Source of the DNA: Dactylosporangium roseum
Lineage (GTDB): Bacteria > Actinomycetota > Actinomycetes > Mycobacteriales > Micromonosporaceae
Reading direction: 5' to 3'
DNA: 64,000 nucleotides
NCBI RefSeq assembly: GCF_025264685.1
Contig: NZ_CP073721.1
Span: forward strand, 6,837,501 to 6,901,500
In this document: positions 1-8,301 of the stretch, piece after piece
How the letters are laid out: every line of letters begins with the position of its first letter
Numbering within the stretch: the first letter of the stretch is position 1
The notes under the pieces: generated by a model
Told to the model about the DNA's origin: nothing
Seen by the model: only the letters and a program-made list of their open reading frames with translations
Database searches by the model: none
Translations under genes and position numbers: made by a program

Positions 1-1371
1 GCGATCCTCACCGGCGCGCTGATGGTGGCGCTGGTGCTGCGTCTCGGCCGGGCGCTCACGGAGCGCATGAGCCTGCAGCGGGAGCTCGCCTTCCGCGCCC
101 AGCACGACGTCCTGACCGGCCTGGCCAACCGGGAACTCTTCCGCAAGAGCCTCCAGGCCCGGGTCGACGCGCCCGGCGAGCTGGGCCTGCTCGTCATCGA
201 CCTCGACGGGTTCAAGGACGTCAACGACACGCTCGGCCATCCGGCCGGCGACGAACTGCTGCTGGAGGCGACCGCGCGGCTACGGTCGGCGGCCTCCCCG
301 GGCGACCTGATCGCCCGGCTCGGCGGTGACGAGTTCGCGGTGGTCTGCGCGCCCGATGCGATCGACGGGCTCGCCGCGCGGGCCGTGCTGGAGCTTGCCC
401 GGCCGTACGAGGTCGCGGGCCGCGAGCTGCGGCTGACCGCGAGCATCGGAGCGTACGCGGGTCGCCCGGCCACGACCGGCGAGGCGGCGCAGAACGCGGA
501 CATCGCGCTGTACGCGGCGAAGGAGGCGGGCCGGAACCGGTTTGTGCGGTACCACCAGGCGCTGCGTGCGGCCCACGTCGCGCACACGGTGCTCGCCGAC
601 CAGCTACGCGCCGCCGTCGACGGCGGTGGCGGCTTCGCCGTGCACTACCAGCCGGTGGTCGACGTGGAGACGGCCCGCGTCAAGGCGGTCGAGGCGCTGC
701 TGCGGTTCACGGCGCTGGACGGCACCCCGGTCTCGCCGGCGACGTTCGTGCCGGTCGCCGAGGAGATCGGGCTGATCAGCCGGATCGGCTCGTGGGTGCT
801 GGAGCAGGCGTGCGCGGACGCCCGTGCGTGGCACGAGGAGCACGGCATCTCGGTGACCGTCAACGTCTCCGGCCGCCAGTTGCGCGACCCGAAGTTCGCC
901 GACGAGGTCCTCGCCACCCTGAAGCGGACCGGCCTCCCGGGCCCCGCGCTGGTACTGGAGATCACCGAGACGGTGCTCGTGACGGCCTCGCTGCAGGAGA
1001 CGGCCGAGGTGAGCCGCCGGCTGGCCCGCCTGCGCGCCTTCGGCATCCGCATCGCGATCGACGACTTCGGGACGGGGTACTCGTCGCTCGCCTATCTGCG
1101 GACGCTGCCGATCGACGTGCTGAAGATCGACCGGTCGTTTGTCTCCCGGATCGAGGAACGCCAGGAAAAGGCGCTCTTCCGCGCGGTGGTCGAGCTGGCG
1201 CGGAGCATGTACCTCCAGCCGATCGCCGAGGGCGTCGAGACGACGGGCCAGGCCTCCGTGCTGCGCGAGCTGGAGTGCGGCCTCGCCCAGGGCTTCCTGT
1301 TCGCCCGGCCGATGCCGGCGGCGACGCTGTCGTCGGTGCTGACCTCCGGCCTGGTCAGGCAGTACACCTAG
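1..1371 (+). CDS. GGDEF-EAL c-di-GMP signalling protein (5' partial)
   Basis: The frame is open from the first base, so the N-terminus lies outside the window; the first residues are hydrophobic and look like the end of a membrane segment. Counting from the Met at position 22, the diguanylate cyclase motif GGDEF is at residues 101-105. The EAL phosphodiesterase domain follows, with EAL at 224-226, DDFGTG from 347, LKIDRSF and PIAEGVET, so the metal and catalytic residues look intact. The four residues at the inhibitory I-site position read SPGD, not RxxD, so product inhibition may be absent. It probably makes and/or breaks c-di-GMP from the membrane. It converges with the HAD gene, stops 4 bp apart. 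Confidence 0.93.
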   Translation, partial: AILTGALMVALVLRLGRALTERMSLQRELAFRAQHDVLTGLANRELFRKSLQARVDAPGELGLLVIDLDGFKDVNDTLGHPAGDELLLEATARLRSAASPGDLIARLGGDEFAVVCAPDAIDGLAARAVLELARPYEVAGRELRLTASIGAYAGRPATTGEAAQNADIALYAAKEAGRNRFVRYHQALRAAHVAHTVLADQLRAAVDGGGGFAVHYQPVVDVETARVKAVEALLRFTALDGTPVSPATFVPVAEEIGLISRIGSWVLEQACADARAWHEEHGISVTVNVSGRQLRDPKFADEVLATLKRTGLPGPALVLEITETVLVTASLQETAEVSRRLARLRAFGIRIAIDDFGTGYSSLAYLRTLPIDVLKIDRSFVSRIEERQEKALFRAVVELARSMYLQPIAEGVETTGQASVLRELECGLAQGFLFARPMPAATLSSVLTSGLVRQYT

Positions 1372-1375
1372 CGCC

Positions 1376-1855
1376 TCAGGTCCGGCCGTCGCGGTCCTGC
1401 GCGGTCCGGAGCGTGGACGAGTGGGGCACCCAGTCGGCGAGCCGCACGGGATGGCCGAGCTTGCGCAGCTTCGCCACCACGTCGGGGTCGTCGTCGACGA
1501 CGATCTCGATCGTCGACTCCCGCGCCATCCGGGCCAGTTGGCCGGCCTTGAACTCGCGGGCCGGGCGGCGGTCCCCGGCCGGGCGCATGAACAGCAGCTC
1601 GCCGGGCAGCTCGTACCGGTGCAGCCAATCCGTGGTGACCTGGCGCAGGTGCTCCGGGCGGCCGGTCAGCCAGACGAGGATGTGCTCCCGCGCGTATCGC
1701 CGGGCAAGCTCGATCCCTTCCTCCAGCACCGGGTCGCGGCCGGCCGCGGCGAAGAACCGCGCCCAGTCCTTGGGGCGGCGGTCGAGGTGGCGGAGCCGGT
1801 GCCGGACGTCGGCCACGACCCCGTCGATGTCGAAGACGGCCAGCGACGGGTCCAT
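1376..1855 (-). CDS. HAD-superfamily phosphatase, polynucleotide-kinase 3'-phosphatase-like
   Basis: 159 residues. The HAD nucleophile motif DIDG sits at residues 9-12, a LTGRP motif II follows (about residue 63), and VVDDDPDV near the C-terminus supplies the acidic metal-binding pair. This order and size match stand-alone PNKP-type phosphatase domains that act on nucleotide or nucleic-acid 3' phosphates; no kinase P-loop is present, so the substrate is open. A CAGAAT box lies 6 nt before the ATG, which fits a leaderless transcript. It converges with the GGDEF-EAL gene. Confidence 0.8.
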   Translation of the reverse strand: MDPSLAVFDIDGVVADVRHRLRHLDRRPKDWARFFAAAGRDPVLEEGIELARRYAREHILVWLTGRPEHLRQVTTDWLHRYELPGELLFMRPAGDRRPAREFKAGQLARMARESTIEIVVDDDPDVVAKLRKLGHPVRLADWVPHSSTLRTAQDRDGRT

Positions 1856-2110
1856 CCGGCCATTCTGCCGAAGTCACCCCAACCACCACCCCAGACGCAC
1901 CGGCAACGGTGGTGGCCGACGGGCCGCCATCACCCCGACTTCGTCGCCCATTCCAGAGTTTTCGCAGGTCAGCCCGGAGTAGGCTTCGCACCGAAACGCG
2001 GCGCCGCGGCAGAGCGACGACGGGGACGGTGCTGGTGTCGCCGGCCTCACCGCGCGAGTGAAGGGGGTGTCCGCTTGATGCGGATCGATGTGTCCGGCCT
2101 CCGGGCCGCC

Positions 2111-2153
2111 CGAGTGGAAAGCTCCCGAGTGGAAAGCTCCCGAGTGGAAGGCT
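2111..2153 (+). repeat. 15-bp tandem repeat, three copies, each with a GGAAAG/GGAAGG core
   Basis: Unit CGAGTGGAAAGCTCC repeats at 2111-2125 and 2126-2140, with a third, slightly diverged copy from 2141. Each copy contains a purine run that resembles a ribosome-binding site, and the last lies about 8 nt before the ATG at 2160. If translation began at the in-frame ATG at 2088, the repeat would encode three PEWKA units. Confidence 0.8.
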
Positions 2154-2159
2154 ACGCCC

Positions 2160-2861
2160 ATGTGGCCGCCTGAACACGAGCGCTTCGCGGACCGGACGGC
2201 CGCCGGCCGTTTGCTGGGCACCGTGGTCGCGGCTCACCTGCGGCAGTTCCCGGCCACCGTTACCGCGCAGACGCCACTGGTGCTCGCCCTGCCGCGCGGC
2301 GGGGTCCCGGTCGGATACGCGGTGGCCGAGGCCATCGGCGCCGACTTCGACCTGGTCATCTCGCGCAAGATCGGCCTGCCGTGGCAGGCGGACCACGGGG
2401 TCGGGGCGATCGCCGAGAACGGCCCACCGGTCTTCGACCGCAGCGAACTCGCCTGCGTCGGGCTCACCGTGAGCGACATGACCCCCGCGGTCCAGCGCGA
2501 GCGTGCCGAGTTGCGCCGGCGCCAGGAGCGCTACCGCGGGACCCGGCCGGCTCCCGACGTGACCGGACGGGTGGTGGTGATCGTCGACGACGGCCTGGCC
2601 ACCGGGGTGACCGCCCGGGCGGCGGCGCGGGCACTACGGGCGGGCAAGCCGGCCCACCTCGTGTTCGCCGCGCCGGTGTGCGCGGCAGAGTCGGTCGACC
2701 TCCTCACCTCCGACGTGGACGCGGTGCTCGACATCCACAGCCCCCGTGAGTTCCACGCGCTCGGGCTCTACTACACCAATTTCGCCCCGCTCACCGACGC
2801 GCACGTGGCGGAGATCTGCTCGCTCGCGTGGAGCACGGACAAGGTACCCGCGCCGGTGTAG
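2160..2861 (+). CDS. Phosphoribosyltransferase family protein
   Basis: 233 residues from ATG 2160, chosen because the last repeat before it supplies GGAAGG at ribosome-binding distance; an in-frame ATG at 2088 would add 24 residues of PEWKA repeats. The PRPP-binding loop reads VVIVDDGLATGVTA, the hallmark of type I phosphoribosyltransferases, and an upstream LPRGGVPVG segment is typical of the stand-alone actinobacterial group. Members of this group often belong to dormancy or stress regulons; the substrate is not evident. It lies directly before the stress-signalling cluster at 2.9-5.8 kb. Confidence 0.85.
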   Translation: MWPPEHERFADRTAAGRLLGTVVAAHLRQFPATVTAQTPLVLALPRGGVPVGYAVAEAIGADFDLVISRKIGLPWQADHGVGAIAENGPPVFDRSELACVGLTVSDMTPAVQRERAELRRRQERYRGTRPAPDVTGRVVVIVDDGLATGVTARAAARALRAGKPAHLVFAAPVCAAESVDLLTSDVDAVLDIHSPREFHALGLYYTNFAPLTDAHVAEICSLAWSTDKVPAPV

Positions 2862-2895
2862 CCACCAGAAGAATCGCGCTCTGCCCGCCCCTGGT

Positions 2896-2918
2896 GTTTA
2901 TAACGCCGCGGGCGGGTA
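2896..2918 (+). promoter_or_regulatory. Candidate sigma-B-type promoter
   Basis: GTTT at 2896-2899 and GGGTA at 2914-2918 are separated by 14 nt, matching the GTTT-N14-16-GGGTA pattern of actinobacterial sigma-B/F-type stress promoters. The expected start site falls a few bases before the ATG at 2931, and no ribosome-binding site is visible, so the message may be almost leaderless. Confidence 0.6.
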
Positions 2919-2930
2919 GAGCATCACCCC

Positions 2931-3665
2931 ATGAGGGCGGGAGATCTGCGAGCCAGCGTCGAACGGCGGGGTGACGCCACCGTCGTGCGCCTCGGCGGCG
3001 TGCTGGACGTCGATACCTGCCCTTCGCTGCGCTCGGCCGTCATCGCGTGTCTCGCGGCCGAACCCTCGGTGATCGTGCTGGACGTCGCCGACCTGCGCCA
3101 CCGCGACGATGTGGCGTTGACGGTACTGCCCGCCCTCGCCCAGCACGCCGCCGCGTGGCCCGGCAGCGCCGTCACACTGGCCGCCGCTCCCCCGTCGCTC
3201 GCCTCGGCCCTCGACCGCATGGCGGTCGCGCGCTTGGTGCCGCTCTTCCCCACCACCGACGCGGCGCTCGCCCACCGGCCGGACTCCTCGGCGCCGCACC
3301 GCCTCCGGGCCACCCTGCAGCCGATGGTCGACGCAACCGCCGCGGCCCGGCACCTGGTCGGCCGCGCGTGCCGGCTGTGGGGGGTCAGCCGGATCGGCGA
3401 CCTCGCCGAACTGGTCGTCACCGAGCTGGTCAGCAACGTCGTGCGCCACGCCCGGACCGAGATGGAGGTCTGCGTGGGGCTGCGCCGGCGACTGCTGCAC
3501 ATCTCCGTGCGCGACCACAGTTCCGCGCTGCCGCGGCCCGGCGCCACGAACGACTCCCTGCGCGAGGACGGTCGCGGCCTGCTCGTCATCAGTGCGTTGA
3601 CCGCCGCGTGGGGCTATACGCCCGTGCCCGACGGCAAAGTCGTCTGGGCAACGCTGCGAATTTGA
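2931..3665 (+). CDS. STAS-HATPase fusion (anti-sigma factor antagonist plus anti-sigma kinase domain)
   Basis: 244 residues. The N-terminal ~110 residues form a STAS fold (VRLGGVLDVDTCPSLR; IVLDVADL). From about residue 125 follows an RsbW-type HATPase with N-box TELVSNVVRHA and a glycine-poor G-box region GRGLLVISA. Classically these domains sit on two proteins that switch partners. The STAS loop that usually carries the phosphorylated Ser (DSSG) reads RDDV here, so it cannot be switched in the usual way. A sigma-B-like promoter precedes it and a STAS-sigma protein follows 160 bp downstream, so both probably belong to one stress-response circuit. The sigma factor it controls is inferred, not shown. 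Confidence 0.85.
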   Translation: MRAGDLRASVERRGDATVVRLGGVLDVDTCPSLRSAVIACLAAEPSVIVLDVADLRHRDDVALTVLPALAQHAAAWPGSAVTLAAAPPSLASALDRMAVARLVPLFPTTDAALAHRPDSSAPHRLRATLQPMVDATAAARHLVGRACRLWGVSRIGDLAELVVTELVSNVVRHARTEMEVCVGLRRRLLHISVRDHSSALPRPGATNDSLREDGRGLLVISALTAAWGYTPVPDGKVVWATLRI

Positions 3666-3826
3666 CGGAAAAACCTCACCCGCCAGGTCACCCCTTCGCG
3701 TGGAAATCGGCGACTTCGCCGTGCGTACAGTGATGCGGAAAGCAAATCCGCCCACGTCCAAGACCGCACGCTCAACCGCGAATCGCCTTGCCCCGCAACG
3801 CGATGGGATAGGGGGGAGTCTCCACC

Positions 3827-4984
3827 ATGGAGACAATGCCCATAGAAAAGAACCGATTTGATTCGGTACTTTCACTGGAGATCTGGCGCAATGGCGACGA
3901 CGAAGTTCTACGCCCGTCCGGAATCCTCGACTACGCGGCAAGCCTCGATCTGCGCGTTGCGCTGTTCGAGCGTCTCGACGCCGGGCAGATGCGCCTGACC
4001 GTCGACCTCTCCCGCCTCCGCCTCCTCGACTGCGCCGCCGCCGACACGCTGCTGCGCGCCCAGCTCGAGGCCCAGGAACGCGGCGGTGCCCTGCACGCAC
4101 CCGGCGCCACCGACCTCGTGCTCGACGTCCTCGAGATCATCGGGGCGGCGAAGCAACTCCGCGCGTACGACGACCCGCCGGCCGGGTCCCCGCCCGTCGA
4201 GGAGACCGACGGCGAGGAGACCGAGCCGCCGAGCCAGTGGACCACGGTCAACGAGCTGCTGCGCCAGGCGGCGGCGATGGACCGGAACGACCCGCGGCGC
4301 AACGCGTTACGGGAACGGGCGATCGAGCACAGCCTGCCGCTCGCCGACCGGCTCGCCCGCCGGTTCCACGGGATGGGTGAGTCACCGGCCGACCTCAGCC
4401 AGGTCGCCGCGCTCGGGCTCATGAAGGCGATCGACGGCTTCGACCCGGACTACGGCACCGACTTCGGCGGCTACGCGACGCCCACGATCGTGGGTGAGCT
4501 GAAGCGGTACTTCCGGGACAAAGGCTGGGGCGTGCACGTCCCCCGCCGGCTCCAGGAGCTGCGGATCGAGATCAACCGGGTCCGCGACACGCTCGGCCAG
4601 CGCCTGGGCCGGTCACCGACGCCGCGCGACGTGGCGGACCATCTCGGGGTCGACGAGGACCAGATCCTCGAGGCCCTGGTCGCGTCTTCGGCGTACCGGC
4701 CGGTCTCGCTCTTCGCGCCGCTCGGCGGGGACGACGACGCCGGCACGCTCGCCGACGTCCTTGGCGACGACGACCGGGACATCGACGGGGTGGAGTTCCG
4801 TCAAGCCATCAAACCGCTCATCGCCCGCCTGCCAGAGCGCGAACGGCGCATCCTCTCGCTGCGCTTCTACGGCAACCGCACCCAGGCGCAGATCGCCGCT
4901 GACCTGGGAATCTCCCAGATGCACGTGTCCCGGCTGCTCAGCCGGACGCTCGACGGTCTGCGGAGGGCATTGCTGGACGGTTGA
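3827..4984 (+). CDS. STAS domain fused to a SigB/SigF-type sigma factor
   Basis: 385 residues; ATG 3827 follows a strong GGGGGGAG. Residues ~15-112 are a STAS (anti-anti-sigma) domain; a Pro/Glu linker (115-137) leads to a complete group 3 sigma factor: region 2 (about 165-235, with PLADRLARRF and GYATPTIVGELKRYF), region 3 (240-300) and region 4 with a helix-turn-helix (352-372, TQAQIAADLGISQMHVSRLL). The usual DSSG phospho-site of STAS is DCAA at 68-71, so the switchable Ser is missing. A sigma factor carrying its own antagonist-like domain could shield itself from, or recruit, an anti-sigma kinase such as the preceding gene product. The mechanism is inference; the domain fusion is clear. 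Confidence 0.9.
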   Translation: METMPIEKNRFDSVLSLEIWRNGDDEVLRPSGILDYAASLDLRVALFERLDAGQMRLTVDLSRLRLLDCAAADTLLRAQLEAQERGGALHAPGATDLVLDVLEIIGAAKQLRAYDDPPAGSPPVEETDGEETEPPSQWTTVNELLRQAAAMDRNDPRRNALRERAIEHSLPLADRLARRFHGMGESPADLSQVAALGLMKAIDGFDPDYGTDFGGYATPTIVGELKRYFRDKGWGVHVPRRLQELRIEINRVRDTLGQRLGRSPTPRDVADHLGVDEDQILEALVASSAYRPVSLFAPLGGDDDAGTLADVLGDDDRDIDGVEFRQAIKPLIARLPERERRILSLRFYGNRTQAQIAADLGISQMHVSRLLSRTLDGLRRALLDG

Positions 4985-4988
4985 AACG

Positions 4989-5012
4989 GTTGAGATCAGC
5001 CGCGCTCGGGTA
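4989..5012 (+). promoter_or_regulatory. Candidate sigma-B-type promoter before the GAF-ANTAR gene
   Basis: GTTG at 4989-4992 and GGGTA at 5008-5012 with a 15-nt spacer, beginning just after the STAS-sigma stop codon. It resembles the promoter at 2896-2918 and suggests that the GAF-ANTAR gene is a target of the same sigma factor. Confidence 0.5.
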
Positions 5013-5068
5013 GTAAGCCCTCCGGTGCGGGCGCCGATGCTGTTGCCTGCGCGGCTGAAGGGGGAGAT

Positions 5069-5785
5069 GTGACTGACCTCCACACGGTGGAGATCGCCGC
5101 GGTGCTGCGACAGCTCACCGCACGCCTCATCGCCAGCGACGACCTCGACGAGGCGCTCGAGGATCTCGTCGACACCGCGGCCGATCTCGTGGAGGGCGCG
5201 TCATGGTGCGCGGTGACGCTGGTACGGGCGGGCGGGCCGTCGACCGCCGCGGCGTCGTCCGAGTTGCCCGAGGAGCTTCTCGACAGCCAGTACCACAGCG
5301 GCACCGGACCCTCGATGGAGGCGATCCGCGCCAGGGATCTCATCCTGAGCGACGATCTCACCGTCGACACCCGCTGGCCGGAGTGGCGTGAGCGGGCCCT
5401 CGCGGCCGGTGTGCGGGGTGTGCTGACCGTGCCGGTCGACATCGACGAGCAGGTGGTCGGCGCGCTCACGGTGTATTCGGCCGAGTCGGGCCGGTTCACC
5501 GCGGACGTCGGGCTGACCGCGGTGCTGGTCGCCGAACACGCCGGGCTGCTGCTGGCCGCCGTCCTCGACCGCGGCCGCCAGGCCGGGCTGCACGCGGCGC
5601 TGGCCGAGGCCCTGGCCGACGGCGAGACCGTGAACCGGGCCATCGGCATCATGATGGTCCAGCGGGGCTGCTCGGCCGAGGCCGCGCTCGACGGCCTGCA
5701 ACGCACAGCCAGCCGGCTGGACCTGCCGCTGTCGACGGTGGCGCAGCGCCTGGTCGAGACCGTGGAGCGCCGCGCCACCGTGTGA
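5069..5785 (+). CDS. GAF-ANTAR domain transcription antitermination regulator
   Basis: 238 residues from GTG 5069, preceded by GGGGGAG. Residues ~20-160 form a GAF sensor domain; the last ~60 residues are an ANTAR RNA-binding domain with the conserved NRAIGIMMVQRGCSAEAA stretch. ANTAR proteins bind paired RNA hairpins and prevent transcription termination in response to a signal. No ANTAR target hairpin pair is obvious next door. It stands third in the stress cluster, after a sigma-B-like promoter, and converges with the subtilase gene with 5 bp between stops. Confidence 0.88.
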   Translation: MTDLHTVEIAAVLRQLTARLIASDDLDEALEDLVDTAADLVEGASWCAVTLVRAGGPSTAAASSELPEELLDSQYHSGTGPSMEAIRARDLILSDDLTVDTRWPEWRERALAAGVRGVLTVPVDIDEQVVGALTVYSAESGRFTADVGLTAVLVAEHAGLLLAAVLDRGRQAGLHAALAEALADGETVNRAIGIMMVQRGCSAEAALDGLQRTASRLDLPLSTVAQRLVETVERRATV

Positions 5786-5790
5786 GCGCC

Positions 5791-7374
5791 CTAGACCGTC
5801 AGCGTCCAGCTATCGAGGCGGCCGGCGGCACCCTTGTACGAGTCGCGGACCCGCAGCTTCCACGCGCCGTTCTTCTGGCGGCTCGACATGTTCACGGTGT
5901 AGACGGCGTCGAGGTTGGCCGCCTTGTCCTTCTTGCTGGCACCCTTGAGCCGCTTCACCGAGCCGTTCGGCGCGATCAGTTCGACCACCAGGTCGCCGCG
6001 CTTGGGGTGCACGACGTGGACCTCGACGCGGGTCGCCCGCGACGCCTTGCCGGGGCAGCCGCTGACGACCACGGGGCTGGTGCCCTGGCCGCGGTCGCGC
6101 ACGACGACGTCGGCGTCGTTACGCTTCACGTTGCAGGGCAAGACCACCGGGGCCGGGGTGGTCACGGGCGCGGCGACCGGGGCGGTGACGACGACCGGGA
6201 CGGGCGTGCCGACGGTGACGAGGAGCCGGTTCGGCGAGCCGGCACCGGGGTTGGTGACGGCGTTCTGCACGGCGTTGGTGACGAGGGCGTCACGCACGGC
6301 GGCCGGGGTGGCCGCCGGGTTGGCCGAGAGGTAGAGGGCCGCGGCCCCGGCGACGTGCGGCGTGGCCATGGAGGTGCCGCTCATGACCGTGGTGCCGGCG
6401 TCCGAGGCGCGGCTCGCACTGGTGATCGCCACGCCCGGCGCGAAGATGTCCACGCACGCGCCGTAGTTCGAGAACGAGGCCCGGGTGTCGTTGGCGTCGA
6501 CGGCGCCGACCGTGATCGCCTCGGCGGTACGGGCGGGAGACACCGTGCAGGCGTCCTGGTTCTCGTTGCCGGCGGCGACGGCGTAGGTGACCCCGGTGGC
6601 GACGGAGTTGCGGACGGCCTGGTCGAGCACGCCGCTGGCGCCGCCGCCGAGGCTCATGTTGACCACGGCGGGCTTCTGCGCGTTGGCCGTGACCCAGTCG
6701 ATACCGGCGATGATGCCGGAGTAGCTGCCGGAGCCCTGGCAGTCCAGCACGCGCACGCCGACGAGCTGGACGCCCTTCGCGACGCCGTAGGTCGTGCCGC
6801 CGATCGTCCCGGCGACGTGGGTGCCGTGGCCGTGGCAGTCGCTCGCGTCGGTGTCGTTGTCGACGAAGTCGTAGCCGGACCGGGCCCGCCCGCCGAACTC
6901 GCTGTGCGTCATCCGGATCCCGGTGTCGAGCACGTAGGCGGTGACGTTCGAGGCGGCGGTGGGGTACGTGTACGTTCCGCTGAGGGGCAGGCCGGCCTGG
7001 TCGATGCGGTCCAGCCCCCACGGGGCCGAATACTGCGTGTCCGCGAGTTTCACGGTCTTGTCCTGCTGGACGTAGGCTACGAGGGGGTTGGCGGCGAGGC
7101 GCTTGGCGGCCCTTTCCGAAAGCTGGGCCGAGAAGCCGTTGAGGGTCTTGCTGAACGACCGCCGCACCTTGCCCCCCACCTTGCCGGCGAGCACACTGGC
7201 GTCGGCGTGGGCGGAGTCCTTGAGCACGACGATGTAACGATCGCGGATGACCCCGTCCTCGTTCGCCCCGACGATCCGCCCTTCAGCGGGCGCCGCGACA
7301 GCGGCCGCCGAGACCGCAGCCAGCCCGCCGACCGCAACACTGGCGACGATGGCGGCACGCAGGAATACTCGCAT
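5791..7374 (-). CDS. Secreted S8 subtilisin-like serine protease with inhibitor I9 and P domain
   Basis: 527 residues. A signal peptide covers residues 1-28 (cleavage near AVAA-PAEG). An I9 propeptide (about 42-112) is followed by the catalytic domain with Asp150 (LDTGI), His183 (HGHGTHVAG), oxyanion Asn270 (AAGNEN) and Ser335 (SGTSMATPH), so the triad is complete and of proteinase K type. A short Val/Pro/Thr linker (385-415) leads to a C-terminal P/proprotein-convertase-like beta domain (about 425-527). It should be exported and self-activated. The region upstream of its start holds only repeats for over 1 kb. Confidence 0.95.
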   Translation of the reverse strand: MRVFLRAAIVASVAVGGLAAVSAAAVAAPAEGRIVGANEDGVIRDRYIVVLKDSAHADASVLAGKVGGKVRRSFSKTLNGFSAQLSERAAKRLAANPLVAYVQQDKTVKLADTQYSAPWGLDRIDQAGLPLSGTYTYPTAASNVTAYVLDTGIRMTHSEFGGRARSGYDFVDNDTDASDCHGHGTHVAGTIGGTTYGVAKGVQLVGVRVLDCQGSGSYSGIIAGIDWVTANAQKPAVVNMSLGGGASGVLDQAVRNSVATGVTYAVAAGNENQDACTVSPARTAEAITVGAVDANDTRASFSNYGACVDIFAPGVAITSASRASDAGTTVMSGTSMATPHVAGAAALYLSANPAATPAAVRDALVTNAVQNAVTNPGAGSPNRLLVTVGTPVPVVVTAPVAAPVTTPAPVVLPCNVKRNDADVVVRDRGQGTSPVVVSGCPGKASRATRVEVHVVHPKRGDLVVELIAPNGSVKRLKGASKKDKAANLDAVYTVNMSSRQKNGAWKLRVRDSYKGAAGRLDSWTLTV

Positions 7375-7669
7375 CGGGCAGACCCTTCCAACCGGACGAC
7401 ATCGGCAGCCCCAATGCTGAAAACCGCAGGGTGCTGCCCCCGTAGGCGTTCAGTTGCCGCAAGGTTGCGCCCGCGTCCTTCCCCGCCCGCACCCGCGACC
7501 CGCCGAGTCCCGGCCCAGCGGCGGAGAACACCGAGAAGCCCCACAGCCCCGTCGGGCACACCACGCCCCGCGAGGCAACACCGTTCCCACCGCCCTCTGG
7601 CCACACCCGCTTACCCCGACTCCCAGCTCCCAGCCCCGACTCCCAGCCCCTGGCCCCCGACTCCCGGCT

Positions 7670-7747
7670 CCCAGCCCCAGCCCCGGCCCCAGCCCCGGCC
7701 CCAGCCCCAGCCCCAGCCCCGGCCCCAGCCCCAGCCCCGGCCCCGGC
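7670..7747. repeat. CCCC(A/G)G hexamer tract, G-quadruplex-prone on the minus strand
   Basis: Thirteen or so consecutive 6-bp units alternate CCCCAG and CCCCGG. The minus strand therefore has more than four consecutive runs of four Gs separated by two bases, which is a strong candidate for G-quadruplex formation. Less regular CTCCCAG-type units precede it from about 7620. Confidence 0.85.
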
Positions 7748-7925
7748 GAGGATGGCCCGGCGAGGATGGCACCGGCTGAACGACCACTCACAACACCCGC
7801 CCGGACACCGACGAACCACCGACTGCGGCAACACCCAACCGGGCGGCCGACCGGGAAGCCAGACACCCAATCGGGACAGCGGCCGATCAGTCGGTCGACT
7901 GCAACGCCAGACGCCCGGTTGGCTG

Positions 7926-8075
7926 ACACCCAACCACGGCACCCAACCACGGCAACCGATTGGAGCGACGCCCAACCACGGCAATCGACCGCGGTGTCAT
8001 CGGCACCCGACCACGGCACCCAACCACGGATCTGACCACGGAACCCGGATTGGGACAGTGCCCAACCACGGCACC
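7926..8075. repeat. Interspersed CCCAACCACGGCA repeats
   Basis: About eight copies of a C(A/G)ACCACGG core, usually as CCCAACCACGGCA or CCCGACCACGGCA, with irregular spacers. Not phased to three and not a dyad. Confidence 0.7.
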
Positions 8076-8197
8076 CGACCAACGGGAACCGCAACTATTC
8101 GGCACCCGACCAACGGCGACCGATTGGAGCGACCCCCAACCACAGCGACCAATTGAGCGGCTGGCCAGCCAGGCCGGGACGGCCAAGCGGGGCGGCC

Positions 8198-8301
8198 AGC
8201 CACCGCAGCCAGCCACCGCAGCCAGCCACCGCAGCCAGCCACCGCAGCCAGCCATTGCAGCCAGCCACCGCAGCCAGCCATTGCAGCCAGCCACCGCAGC
8301 C
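8198..8301. repeat. 13-bp minisatellite, eight exact-length tandem copies
   Basis: Unit AGCCACCGCAGCC (A) or AGCCATTGCAGCC (B), eight copies end to end in the order AAAABABA. The period is not a multiple of three, so it is unlikely to be under coding selection. Confidence 0.95.

Noticed and set aside
5782..7779. 665-codon plus-strand open frame
   Set aside because: It lies antisense to the subtilase, whose triad and signal peptide are clear; the antisense product is Asp/Gly/Arg low complexity, typical of high-GC shadows.
8198..8301. Possible CRISPR array
   Set aside because: The 13-bp units are contiguous with no spacers, and no cas genes are present.
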